A stretch of 59,283 nucleotides of DNA, taken from Methylobacterium sp. J-030 (GTDB taxonomy: Bacteria > Pseudomonadota > Alphaproteobacteria > Rhizobiales > Beijerinckiaceae). The position numbers and the translations under genes are program-made. Position 1 is the stretch's first letter, and every line of letters starts with the position of its first letter. The notes beneath the pieces are model-generated. The model did not search any database. It worked only from the letters and a program-made list of their open reading frames with translations, and was not told where the DNA came from. This document shows positions 41,230 to 49,736 of the stretch, piece after piece. The DNA lies in NCBI RefSeq assembly GCF_022829545.1, contig NZ_JAKSYM010000168.1, positions 1-59,283 of the forward strand. Reading direction: 5' to 3'.

Positions 41230-41258
41230 GGTGCCGGTGGAGAGGATCGAACTCCCGA
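41230..41258. repeat. attL-like direct repeat of the tRNA-Thr island
   Basis: A 29-base copy of the tRNA-Thr 3' end (GGTGCCGGTGGAGAGGATCG, then AACTCCCGA), identical to 53871-53899. Beyond it the similarity to the tRNA decays but still shows CGGT...ACCGCT, as expected of an element-encoded tRNA mimic. Confidence 0.85.
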
Positions 41259-41757
41259 TTTACGGTATAATCACCGCTCATTTGCCGTTGATTGCAGTAA
41301 AGAGACGCCTCAAGAACGACAACCTTGATACCATTTGTGCTAGAGTTCTGTAGCATCGTCAAGCCTAACCTAGCGCTATCATCTATCTGATGCCTTGAAA
41401 GGTCATTTAATACGCTGAGCAATGAAAAGTCGTCTACCGTTCGTCGTCTATGGTGTTCATGTAACAAACCCACAAAACAGTTGAATCGAATCGTGTTAGA
41501 GCTTTCTGACTGACTCAGAAAATAACAGTTGTATCAAAACAAAAATCTACAGTTGGTCTAAGTACAACTTTGCGTGTAAGTTGACAGAGCGTTAATACTA
41601 GTCTATACCGACATCGTACCTACCGGTTAATCGGAGGTAGTTCGCGGCTCATGGCGATTGTATGAACCTATTTCCACATTGCCCATTTTTATAAGTGACC
41701 CTCTATTTCAGCGGGCGCTACATCTCGAGAAATCGGCTCAACACAAAGTATAATACT
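41259..41757. other. AT-rich left end of the island with repeated ACAGTTG
   Basis: About 500 bases without a supported gene. ACAGTTG occurs at 41477, 41525 and 41549, on steps of 48 and 24 bases, the first two as ACAGTTGWATC. This may be an iteron-type origin or regulator-binding region for the adjacent replication gene. Confidence 0.45.
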
Positions 41758-44172
41758 ATGATTTCGATGAACTGTTCCGGCCTGAGGGCCGGTGCTGGAA
41801 AAACTCATGCCTATGCTTCTATTGCTATTGAAAGATCGCAAAACAAGTTTAATACAATCATCATATCTCCAACGGTGAAGCTTCTTACCGAGACTGATAG
41901 CGTAATAAGGTCGCTGAACCCAATCGGTCGCATCGTAAAGTTCTATAGCGACGATGGCGGGGATGGATCGGTGACCATAAGAGTTCTGGCATACCTCAAA
42001 CATCACGTATCCCCGGGTGATATTCTTCTCATAACCCAACAATGTTTTATTAATCTGCCGTATTTCTATCACAAATCGAAATGGCGACTGTTGGTAGATG
42101 AAGATATTCCGGTTTTCGTTAGTGAAACACTCAACTTACCTGACAGCCACAATCTGATAACTGACCACATTGAGTTGGGGGAAACGGGGCCGAACTATGC
42201 CCGTGTGAGGATCGTTGACAGTTCAAAACTCAAGCGTATCGTCGATAACAAAAACAGAGATGATGTCTGGTCAAATCTACGTCCGATGTGTTCGCTAATG
42301 TTGCAAAGCGACTGTGAATGTTATGTCAACAGCAAGCAGCTAAATGACCTAAAATCAAATGTTAAGTCGAAAGGACAACTCACCGTCTATGGGTTCCGAA
42401 AGCCCGACAGATTTCTAGGCTTCGATGGAGTAACGATAGCTTCGGCATGGTTCGAAGATTCGCTTACATACTATCACTGGAAGAACCTCGGAGTAAACTG
42501 GCGGGAGGATGATGATATCAAGCGATCCATCCTGAGGCCGAGGCACCCTGAGAACCCGCGCCTAACCATCTACTATGGGTATGAGGGACGAAACTCGAAG
42601 AACCTGCAGCATCGACTGGAAAAAGAAGGAAACACTGACCTACGGGATGCTATCAAACAGCTGATGGAAGGTAGGCCGTTCCTGTGGGTCGAGAACAAGG
42701 ACAGGGCAGACACTAGCATCCTCAATCAATGCGAGAACGGGGTGCCTCTACCGCCGGTCTCCGCTGGTCTGAACGCCTACAGCGACTACAGGAACGCCGC
42801 TGTGCTGATGGCTACCAACTATGATCCAGGCCAGTCCGAAATCCTCAAACAGGTGATTGGGTTCGATGGTGAGAAGCAAGCACGGGCAATGGTAGGCAAT
42901 CTCTACCAAGCCTTCTTGCGGACCGCTTTGAGGAAGGATGAGATAGGGGACGAAGCAAAGTGGGTAGTCACCTGTCTCGAAGAAGCAAAACTGTTGTCAG
43001 AGCGGTTCCCTGGATCAACGATAAAGCCGCTGGGTCTCGCGCCTCTACCAGACAGAAAGACTGGTAGGCCACGGAAACACACCAGCGACAATGACAGGAA
43101 GCGCAACTATGAGCGACGGAGAAAAGATGAGTTAACGCAAAGCGTGGGCTTCGCCCGTAATCTCGCACCTGATTTGCTTGAGCGAGTCGTTTTTTTGGAT
43201 GAAACAGGACGAAAGACTTATAACTCTATAGGCACTTTCGTCCGCGATTTTAGAGGCTCCTATTTCAAGACATGGCACGAAACTAATCCATTATGTATCA
43301 CTATGACAGAAAATCAGTTCATTGGTTATTTAAAGAAAAGATTCAAAGAGGTCTATTCCCAAAAAAACGACATTCCCTGTATTGCCGGTGCGCTGTTTGA
43401 TCCTGCACTCACGAAGAACGAGAACACGCGGTATCAGGGGAACGTGGCGCTATCACGGGGGATATGGATAGACATCGAGGACGGGGATTTGACACCTAAG
43501 ATGTTTGAACAAGCTTTTCCAGCGATCCCTTTTATTGCCTATAGCACCTTTCGTCATACCAGACAAAAACCGAGGTTCCGGATCTACATTCCAACAGATA
43601 GACCAATGTTATTCGAGGAGAGTATTGCAATCTATCATGAAATAAGGTATACTCTAAAAACTCAAGGATGGATGAAAGGAAAGAAGACCGCGAAGCGATG
43701 CGCAAGCATTGACCGTCGGTTTGATGGTATCGATTGTAGACCGAATCCATCTCAGCTTTCCGTTCTCCCCTGTCAGTCGCAAGATCGTAAGGCAAGCTTC
43801 TTCCTCGACTACACTAAAGAAAAAGAGTCTCTGACGGTCGACGTATGGCTTAAACAGCGATCCTGGTTCGAAGGCGATGATGACTTCTATGATCTTCCCG
43901 CTGTATCCGACAATGGTGAAAACGCGGAACTCACTCCGGAACAGTCAGTCATTATCAGGGCGGCAACAGACAGATGGGAAACCTTCGGAAAGCAAAACGG
44001 GAATGGCGATGCGGGTATCTTTGCACTTTACCTTGAACTGAGAAGGGCGCGTATCTCATCGATAGAAATGGAATGGCGCCTGTATCGTGCCGCCGAACAA
44101 TCATCATCGCCCAAAGACAGGAAGGATCAAATTCGAAGGCTGATTCAAAATTTGAGACGGAAAGCATTCTAG
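41758..44172 (+). CDS. Island replication protein: N-terminal SF2-like helicase/ATPase with C-terminal primase-like domain
   Basis: An 804-residue protein (825 if started at GTG 41695). The extreme N-terminus holds Walker A GLRAGAGKTHAY (about 9-20), then IIISPTVKLL, and a Walker B-like LLVDEDIP (111-118), in the style of SF2 helicases. The C-terminal part has GIWIDIEDGDLTPKMFEQAF and PFIAYSTFRH, then KPRFRIYIPTDRP (about 568-617): an acidic DxE motif, sxH motif and basic PRFR as in archaeo-eukaryotic primase (AEP) domains of phages and plasmids. Order helicase-primase is the reverse of P4 alpha-like proteins. It probably starts DNA replication of the excised island. No strong ribosome site decides the start. 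Confidence 0.72.
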   Translation: MISMNCSGLRAGAGKTHAYASIAIERSQNKFNTIIISPTVKLLTETDSVIRSLNPIGRIVKFYSDDGGDGSVTIRVLAYLKHHVSPGDILLITQQCFINLPYFYHKSKWRLLVDEDIPVFVSETLNLPDSHNLITDHIELGETGPNYARVRIVDSSKLKRIVDNKNRDDVWSNLRPMCSLMLQSDCECYVNSKQLNDLKSNVKSKGQLTVYGFRKPDRFLGFDGVTIASAWFEDSLTYYHWKNLGVNWREDDDIKRSILRPRHPENPRLTIYYGYEGRNSKNLQHRLEKEGNTDLRDAIKQLMEGRPFLWVENKDRADTSILNQCENGVPLPPVSAGLNAYSDYRNAAVLMATNYDPGQSEILKQVIGFDGEKQARAMVGNLYQAFLRTALRKDEIGDEAKWVVTCLEEAKLLSERFPGSTIKPLGLAPLPDRKTGRPRKHTSDNDRKRNYERRRKDELTQSVGFARNLAPDLLERVVFLDETGRKTYNSIGTFVRDFRGSYFKTWHETNPLCITMTENQFIGYLKKRFKEVYSQKNDIPCIAGALFDPALTKNENTRYQGNVALSRGIWIDIEDGDLTPKMFEQAFPAIPFIAYSTFRHTRQKPRFRIYIPTDRPMLFEESIAIYHEIRYTLKTQGWMKGKKTAKRCASIDRRFDGIDCRPNPSQLSVLPCQSQDRKASFFLDYTKEKESLTVDVWLKQRSWFEGDDDFYDLPAVSDNGENAELTPEQSVIIRAATDRWETFGKQNGNGDAGIFALYLELRRARISSIEMEWRLYRAAEQSSSPKDRKDQIRRLIQNLRRKAF

Positions 44173-44263
44173 TCACAGTAAGAGGCGGTAAAATCTAAGC
44201 TGATACAACATGCCGACTCTTATCTTTATAAGATTTTTTGACCTAAGGGAACATCATTTTACA

Positions 44264-44656
44264 ATGCTAAATCAAAACTCTAACATCATCTGTAGGATTT
44301 TGGACCGCGCATACGATAACACAAGTAGCGATTTTAGGTTCGTTCTGCGCAACATTCTCTCAAGGGGTGCAGAAGAAGCGAACTACTTATCCTATCAATG
44401 CGACGGGAAGATGGGCGAAGCGTTCAGGCACGAAAAGAACTGCCTTGAGGGAATCATCTCTGAGTTGCCTTTTCTGCTAGACAGTGCGGGCAACGTGCTT
44501 CGGCGTCATCGTCCCACCGTCCGCATGGCTGTAGGAACTGCACGCTACCTTATTGCCATCGAACGGGAGCAGACCGCTGGTCAGTTGGATATGCTGGATG
44601 AACGACTCAGGAATCCTCGACGCGGTCAGGAACGTCCGATATTGAAGGCCGCGTAA
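44264..44656 (+). CDS. Hypothetical island protein
   Basis: A 130-residue protein I do not recognise. Mostly helical composition: RILDRAYDNTSSDFRFVLRN, LSRGAEEANYLSYQCD, PTVRMAVGTARYLIAIER, and a Gln/Arg-rich C-terminus. It starts 92 bases after the helicase-primase gene on the same strand, so they may be cotranscribed. An upstream in-frame ATG at 44210 is possible; neither has a clear ribosome site. Confidence 0.55.
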   Translation: MLNQNSNIICRILDRAYDNTSSDFRFVLRNILSRGAEEANYLSYQCDGKMGEAFRHEKNCLEGIISELPFLLDSAGNVLRRHRPTVRMAVGTARYLIAIEREQTAGQLDMLDERLRNPRRGQERPILKAA

Positions 44657-44905
44657 GAGGCGATAGGAGGCACCGGAGCCAACCATTCGTCTCCGGTGCC
44701 CCCACGGTGCTTGTAGCGACCGCAAACAGTTCCAAGGCCATCAATCGCCATCTGTCCGCCTCAGGTTCATCACCGATCCACGATGCCTTGCGGATTGCTC
44801 ACGGTCGCCCTTAGAGCCTTCGAACAGATCAGGTGGTCCCGTTCCTCCTGGGTGGTCTGCCGGTTCTGGTGCGTCCAATCTGAGGGTCGTTGCCCGCCTG
44901 GGTCC

Positions 44906-45268
44906 ATGACAGTTGTTGTAATAATCGCTGATCCCCTTGCATCACCCTTCACCATCCCTGAGAAGGTTCAGATCGATCCCCAAGGAGCACAGATCGATAG
45001 CGTGGGAGTCAGTCGGGTGCAGGCGACGGTTCGGTCTAGGCTGTCCATAGTCGTCGGATTAGCCTTGGTCTCTGGTGTTCTTTCCTTCCTGTGGGTCGGG
45101 TATGGGCCCCGGTCTCAAGGCGTTCAGGATCAGCGGACAACGCCAGCCCTACCTCTGTCTCAGCAATCACGATCTGGACTGGACGCTAACGGCCAACCCA
45201 TTCGCGTCATAGCGCCGGGATTATCGTCCGAGTTGGGCATAGAAGGGAAGGCGCCTAGCAGTCCGTAA
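44906..45268 (+). CDS. Possible small single-span membrane protein
   Basis: A 120-residue frame with one hydrophobic segment (SIVVGLALVSGVLSFLWVG, about 48-66) preceded by basic residues and followed by a Pro/Gln/Ser-rich tail. This would be a bitopic protein with an extracytoplasmic tail. No family recognised. The ATG has no strong ribosome site and coding bias is weak, so this could be a chance frame. Confidence 0.35.
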   Translation: MTVVVIIADPLASPFTIPEKVQIDPQGAQIDSVGVSRVQATVRSRLSIVVGLALVSGVLSFLWVGYGPRSQGVQDQRTTPALPLSQQSRSGLDANGQPIRVIAPGLSSELGIEGKAPSSP

Positions 45269-45994
45269 GCCCCATCGGATGATCGGTCTATGTTCAGGGC
45301 CGGTCCCACTTGCCCATGGAATCGCTCAGGATCGTCTGTAGCGCCCTTGAAGCGGCTGGACGGATCATCGGCCCTATAAATAGCGGGCCGAACCTTGGTG
45401 CCCCCGATCCAAGAACGGCCACGGATCAAGGCCCACAACAGTTATTGGCATCGGCTCTCACTGCCCTGCATCGTCCCTGCGCCCCTGAGAAAGCGTAGGT
45501 CGGTGCTGTGGGCTCTCTACGGGTCAGCGGTGGGAAACTAGGTGGGCTAAAAAGGAAGGGGCGAGCCACAACGGGGTCCGTATGAGCGGTCCTGGCAGAT
45601 CGTCTTGGGCGTCCCCAACCCCACCCTTATGATCGTCCGTGGCTCCCTGATGCCTCCGCAAATCCCTCAGGATCGCTGCATCAAGCTTGAGGTCTCCACG
45701 CCTGTCGAACGATGTGGCACCCGCGATCCGTGTCTCTCCGCGTAAAGTTGGCGAACGCATCTCAGTGCATTGCTGCTAGGCGTGCCTACTTGCCGAGATG
45801 CAGGAGCGCCAACAGGTCACAAAGAGTTGAACAATCTGTCGCATTTTGGCACAAAGTCGACCGGCATATCCCTTGCCTGCCACAACTAACTATCGTCCTA
45901 AGTTGCCTGTATTGATGATCGACGCGTTTCCGCCAGTCTTTACTTAAATAGACTAATCTCGACCGCCTGTAGATCTGGGATTGCTAGAGAACAT
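45269..45994. other. Island spacer without a supported gene
   Basis: About 725 bases. Short open frames exist on both strands but none shows codon bias, a ribosome site or a recognisable domain. GGATCGTC/GATCGTCC-like words recur. The last 100 bases are A/T-rich and should hold the promoter of the hotdog-methyltransferase gene. Confidence 0.4.
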
Positions 45995-47407
45995 ATGATG
46001 TCATTGGTTGATGAGAGTGCCCGGACTATAGTTGATAGCGACTGGGTGGCCGATAGATCCAAGCGTGCTGATCCTGTCAAGCTAACAGAAGAGTTCCATA
46101 GATCTGTGCCAGTCCTCGCGTTCTTAGACTGGAAGGTATTGGATACACAGAGAGGATATGCAAAGACTGTATTGCCACTAAACGTTAACGGCTCAAATCA
46201 GCACATAGCACATCAGGCCGCTGTGATGATGATCGCTGCTGATTATACCGGCGGTATTGCTCTTGGAACTATCTTAAATGGAGTTCCGCTTGTCGGCATC
46301 CACGCTCAAGAGACCGATTACGGTGCTTACCTCTGGGGCGCGCGGGCTGATACTAAGTGGATCAAACCAAGTACGGACGATCTTATCTGCACAGCGCGTA
46401 TATCCTCGGACCGCCACCCACTTATTGCAAAGAGATTCTTCCAAGGGCGGCGCGTCTTAGAGACCGTTCGGATTGAAATGCACAATGGTCAAGACCTAGT
46501 TGCGGAGGCAAACTTCACTTATTGGGTGCAGGACACTTATGCTCTCCGACGAAATGCGTTCGATGAAGCTAAGATACATGCTCTGTTTGAGCATCGCACG
46601 AAAGCATCTGCACGATTGATCGCTGGACTTCGCGCTTTAGAACAGGATCGTCCTGCGGAAGATCGGTTGTTTGAAGACACCTTGGCTTCTAAGATTGCAG
46701 AACGTCATGGTAGGCTGCTAGCAGAACGGTTCTGTCTTATCGCACCACAGCTTCAACCTATGGTCGCTGCAAGAACTAAGCACCTTGATGACACGCTTGA
46801 GAACTTCCACAAAGGGTCCAGCTGTCAAGTTATAAACATAGGCTCTGGATTCGACGTTCGGTTCAATCGAGTCGCGCTTCCTGCCGGGTCGAAGATTTTC
46901 AATCTAGACCTTCCTCATATGCTGCGGCGCCGATCTGAGTTAATGGTCGCCCTAAGACTAGACCAAAGCAATAGCTTCACCGTTCCTGTCGATCTGAATG
47001 AACACGACATCTCTGAAGTCTTATTCGACCACGCTGATTTCGACCCAGATCAAGCTACCCTGGTGATTTGGGAGGGTGGATCGATGTATTTCACGCCAGA
47101 GCAGTGCACCATTATTTTGGAGTCCATATCCCGTATCCTGAGAAACACCAGATCGCGGTTTTGGATGGACTATGTGCGTCCTGAGGTCGTCTCAGGGTAT
47201 AGCGATTTTGAGGCTGTTACCAAGTTTGTAGACGCAATGCGGTCGCTAGGTGAGCCGTTCATTCACGGTATAGATGGGATCGATGAGTTTTTTAACCAAG
47301 CCGGCCTCAAACTGATTTCCGATGATCCATCAGGAACGTATCAGACTAATGAGGATCAAGTATATCAGTTATATAGATTTACCACTTCACGTTTGAGTGT
47401 CCAATAG
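45995..47407 (+). CDS. Hotdog-fold (thioesterase-like) and SAM-methyltransferase fusion protein
   Basis: A 470-residue two-domain protein. Residues about 35-182 look like a DUF4442/YiiD-type hotdog domain: FLDWKVLDTQRGYAKTVLPL, HQAAVMMIAADYTGGIALGT, LWGARADTKWIKPSTDDLIC, VAEANFTYWVQD. Residues about 205-468 look like the LCMT/PPM-type O-methyltransferase family: ALEQDRPAEDRLFEDTLASK, VAARTKHLDDTLENF, INIGSGFDVRF (SAM site, 280-290), DLP at 305-307 and WEGGSMYFTPEQC. A fatty- or polyketide-type acid might be released from a carrier and methylated. I do not know this fusion from a characterised system. Surrounded by unknown genes. Confidence 0.72.
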   Translation: MMSLVDESARTIVDSDWVADRSKRADPVKLTEEFHRSVPVLAFLDWKVLDTQRGYAKTVLPLNVNGSNQHIAHQAAVMMIAADYTGGIALGTILNGVPLVGIHAQETDYGAYLWGARADTKWIKPSTDDLICTARISSDRHPLIAKRFFQGRRVLETVRIEMHNGQDLVAEANFTYWVQDTYALRRNAFDEAKIHALFEHRTKASARLIAGLRALEQDRPAEDRLFEDTLASKIAERHGRLLAERFCLIAPQLQPMVAARTKHLDDTLENFHKGSSCQVINIGSGFDVRFNRVALPAGSKIFNLDLPHMLRRRSELMVALRLDQSNSFTVPVDLNEHDISEVLFDHADFDPDQATLVIWEGGSMYFTPEQCTIILESISRILRNTRSRFWMDYVRPEVVSGYSDFEAVTKFVDAMRSLGEPFIHGIDGIDEFFNQAGLKLISDDPSGTYQTNEDQVYQLYRFTTSRLSVQ

Positions 47408-47481
47408 GTCGCGTAAATCAAAAGTTCAATGTTGCAGCACTGAACTAGATGCCCGTGCAATGCGGTAGGGAATGGTCAGCT

Positions 47482-47688
47482 ATGTTAAAAGCCATGTCGT
47501 CCCCACCGTATGTAATGAGGAGATATGGCGACTGGCGCGTAGTCATCCCCGTAAGGGGGAAACTTTCGCCGTATTTAGCAGGGCCTCACTTCAAAACAGA
47601 GTTGCAAGCCGTAGCGTGGCTCAATAGTTCTGAAGGCCAAGCTGTCATCGCGCAATCGGTGAGTCACAAGACAACGGTTGATGTCTAG
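47482..47688 (+). CDS. Small hypothetical island protein
   Basis: A 68-residue protein: YVMRRYGDWRVVIPVRGKLS, then PYLAGPHFKTELQAVAWLNS and SEGQAVI. Pattern of a small alpha/beta protein with a sheet of WRVVIPV and a helix at the C-terminal side; I recall similar short proteins in Rhizobiales accessory regions. ATG at 47482 follows AGGGAATGG. Confidence 0.5.
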   Translation: MLKAMSSPPYVMRRYGDWRVVIPVRGKLSPYLAGPHFKTELQAVAWLNSSEGQAVIAQSVSHKTTVDV

Positions 47689-47725
47689 AGTTTCACACTG
47701 ATGTCATTCTGTGCTACAATCCTTC

Positions 47726-48223
47726 ATGCGCCATCATACCGTCATAGCCCGCCTTAAGAACGGTAGTGCGGATCTTACGGAGGATCCTACATCGATCCTA
47801 CCCTCCGCTATCTTCCAGTGCGAACAGCTATGGCAAGAACGGGGTAGGCGCCGCTTTTGGAGCAAGGAGCAGTGGCCGCTTGTTCGAAGATCCGTCGAAC
47901 CGTTGCTATACGCGCGGATCGAACCTGAGCCTGAGCATCGCGAGAATGGCCTGTTGCATCCTGAGAGGGCTATCCAGGCGCGATCCGTACAACTGTTATC
48001 GTGCAGCTTCGAAAACGGTCCGCTCCCTATCATATCGGCCTATGCGGAGTTCCAGCTAGCGTTCGACCGGTCATTCAGGGACACGGGCGAACTATACGAT
48101 TGGATGGAACAGACCGATTGGTTAGATTGGACCCTGTGCTTTGGCTTTCGGCTACAGGACGGGGGTGAATGGGACGCCACATGGGAACATGGAGGCATAG
48201 ATTTTGAAGTTGTAGTCCCCTGA
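47726..48223 (+). CDS. Hypothetical island protein, acidic and Trp-rich
   Basis: A 165-residue protein of unknown function. The C-terminal part is rich in Trp, Asp and Glu (YDWMEQTDWLDWTLCFGFRL, GEWDATWEHGGIDFEVVVP), reminiscent of acidic DNA-mimic or immunity-type proteins, but no family is recognised. ATG 47726 used; a GTG 15 bases upstream is in frame. Confidence 0.5.
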   Translation: MRHHTVIARLKNGSADLTEDPTSILPSAIFQCEQLWQERGRRRFWSKEQWPLVRRSVEPLLYARIEPEPEHRENGLLHPERAIQARSVQLLSCSFENGPLPIISAYAEFQLAFDRSFRDTGELYDWMEQTDWLDWTLCFGFRLQDGGEWDATWEHGGIDFEVVVP

Positions 48224-48295
48224 CGCGCAGACCAAAATCCTGTTTTTTAACTTTTTAAGTCTGATTATCTAGTATCAATGTAGTAATCGACTTTG

Positions 48296-48895
48296 ATGGC
48301 CAAAAAACATAGTTGTCAGCTTCTCGGTGACATCGCATTCCAAGCCATTCGGTACTATTCACAGATGGCCGGACAGCTAACGGCTATTGAAGGGTTCATT
48401 AGGGATTTTAGTGCACAGTCGTATCACCGCGCAACTTCGGATCGAGTATCGGTTGAGCTTCCAATAAGGACTTTTCTCTATCAATGGCACGTTGATCGAA
48501 ATGCATTGGCCGGCTTGGGAAACTTCCGTATCGACATGGCGGCCTTCACTGATGCGCTTCGTGAGACAACGATTGATCTGGACTTACTGGTGGAATACAA
48601 GCTCTGGACGGATAGGTTCAAAGTCGCGTCGGATGTAAGCCGCATAAAACAAATCATCGGCGCTGTTAAATCACTGGCCGGTCACCAAGATCTTGATATT
48701 GGGGGATATGTAGTCGTATGTCCGCAGTACTACCAAGGATTGAGCGCTGTTGACGGTGCGATGTCTGACTTTTCAAATAGATTTCCCCTATGCTATCAGC
48801 GAACTGAGTCTTTACTCGCGCGGAATGGCGTCACATATGGGGTTGGAGTAGCCGTTATTGACGTTCATCAATGCCAGCCCGGCAACTTCGGTTAG
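48296..48895 (+). CDS. Hypothetical island protein
   Basis: A 199-residue protein of unknown function. The N-terminal half has helices (LLGDIAFQAIRYYSQMAGQL, FIRDFSAQSYHRA); the second half has VVVCPQYYQGLS and VTYGVGVAVIDVHQC, suggesting an alpha/beta core of a nuclease- or restriction-like fold, which is a guess. It ends 16 bases before the convergent resolvase gene. Confidence 0.5.
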   Translation: MAKKHSCQLLGDIAFQAIRYYSQMAGQLTAIEGFIRDFSAQSYHRATSDRVSVELPIRTFLYQWHVDRNALAGLGNFRIDMAAFTDALRETTIDLDLLVEYKLWTDRFKVASDVSRIKQIIGAVKSLAGHQDLDIGGYVVVCPQYYQGLSAVDGAMSDFSNRFPLCYQRTESLLARNGVTYGVGVAVIDVHQCQPGNFG

Positions 48896-48911
48896 TTCCA
48901 AGGTGCTGATT

Positions 48912-49457
48912 TCAAGCCCGGTTCATCAGACGATAAACGGACGCCCGCGCAACATTCAGTTCCTTGGCTATCGCGGTTGCTCCCATGCCCTGTGACGCAA
49001 GCGCCTTGATCCGTTCGGCGTCGATGGTTGGTTTCCTGCCCTTGTAGATGCCTTCCGCCTTTGCCTTCGCGACACCTTCAAGCTGTCGCTCACGTCGGAT
49101 GGCCGTTTCAAACTCCGCAAACACGCCTAGCATCTGTAAAAAGCACCGCCCTGCCGCACTGGACGTATCCACAGGTTGCTCAAGGACCCTCAGGGATACG
49201 CCCTTCGCTTCCAGGCGCTGCACGATGCCCGCAAGGTCCCCCACCGATCTGGCAAGCCTGTCGATCCGTGTAACAGTTATCGAGTCACCGGGCCGTGCGA
49301 ACTGGATGAGGGTTTCAAGTTCGGTCCGCCCATCCAGCTTCGTGCCAGTCGCCTTCTCGGATCGGATCACATCACAACCGGAAGTTTCCAAAGCCTCTTG
49401 CTGTATCGCTAGGCTCTGTGATGAACTGCTGACCCGGGCGTAACCGTAGATAGCCAT
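48912..49457 (-). CDS. Serine recombinase, resolvase/invertase family
   Basis: A 181-residue resolvase. The catalytic Ser is Ser10 in IYGYARVSSSSQSL; other family blocks are TVTRIDRLARS, GRCFLQMLGVFAEFETAIRR and the C-terminal helix-turn-helix GMGATAIAKELNVARASVYR. It cuts and rejoins DNA at paired sites to resolve cointegrates or invert a segment. ATG at 49457 gives the standard N-terminus. Its res or inversion site was not found. Convergent to an unknown gene, and divergent from the TIR-NTPase gene. Confidence 0.92.
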   Translation of the reverse strand: MAIYGYARVSSSSQSLAIQQEALETSGCDVIRSEKATGTKLDGRTELETLIQFARPGDSITVTRIDRLARSVGDLAGIVQRLEAKGVSLRVLEQPVDTSSAAGRCFLQMLGVFAEFETAIRRERQLEGVAKAKAEGIYKGRKPTIDAERIKALASQGMGATAIAKELNVARASVYRLMNRA

Positions 49458-49736
49458 CAGCGAGGCATCCATCTCTTATGGTTCTAGACCCTCCCACCAT
49501 ACTGTCTCGCAATGGCGTAGGCAACCCAAATGAGACGCCGTTTGGGTGGGGGAACTGTCTCGCGCCACTGTGCTGCTAGGGTTTACCTCCAAAAGACGTA
49601 ATGAAACTCAACGAGGCGGCGCTGCCTCAGAAAAAGCGACATAGGTTCGGGTTAGCTGTCAATCCGTTTGAACATTATAAGCTCTATAAGTATCTATCTC
49701 TCAAAGTAAGCTAACATCTTTGAAGTAAGGTCAAGC

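Noticed and set aside
41749..41754. TATAAT as -10 box of the helicase-primase gene
   Set aside because: It lies only three bases before the ATG; transcription would start after the start codon unless the gene begins elsewhere, so it is not used as evidence.
45310..45760. Two short frames of 62 and 78 codons in the island spacer
   Set aside because: No ribosome site, codon bias or recognisable feature; they overlap on opposite strands with other random frames.
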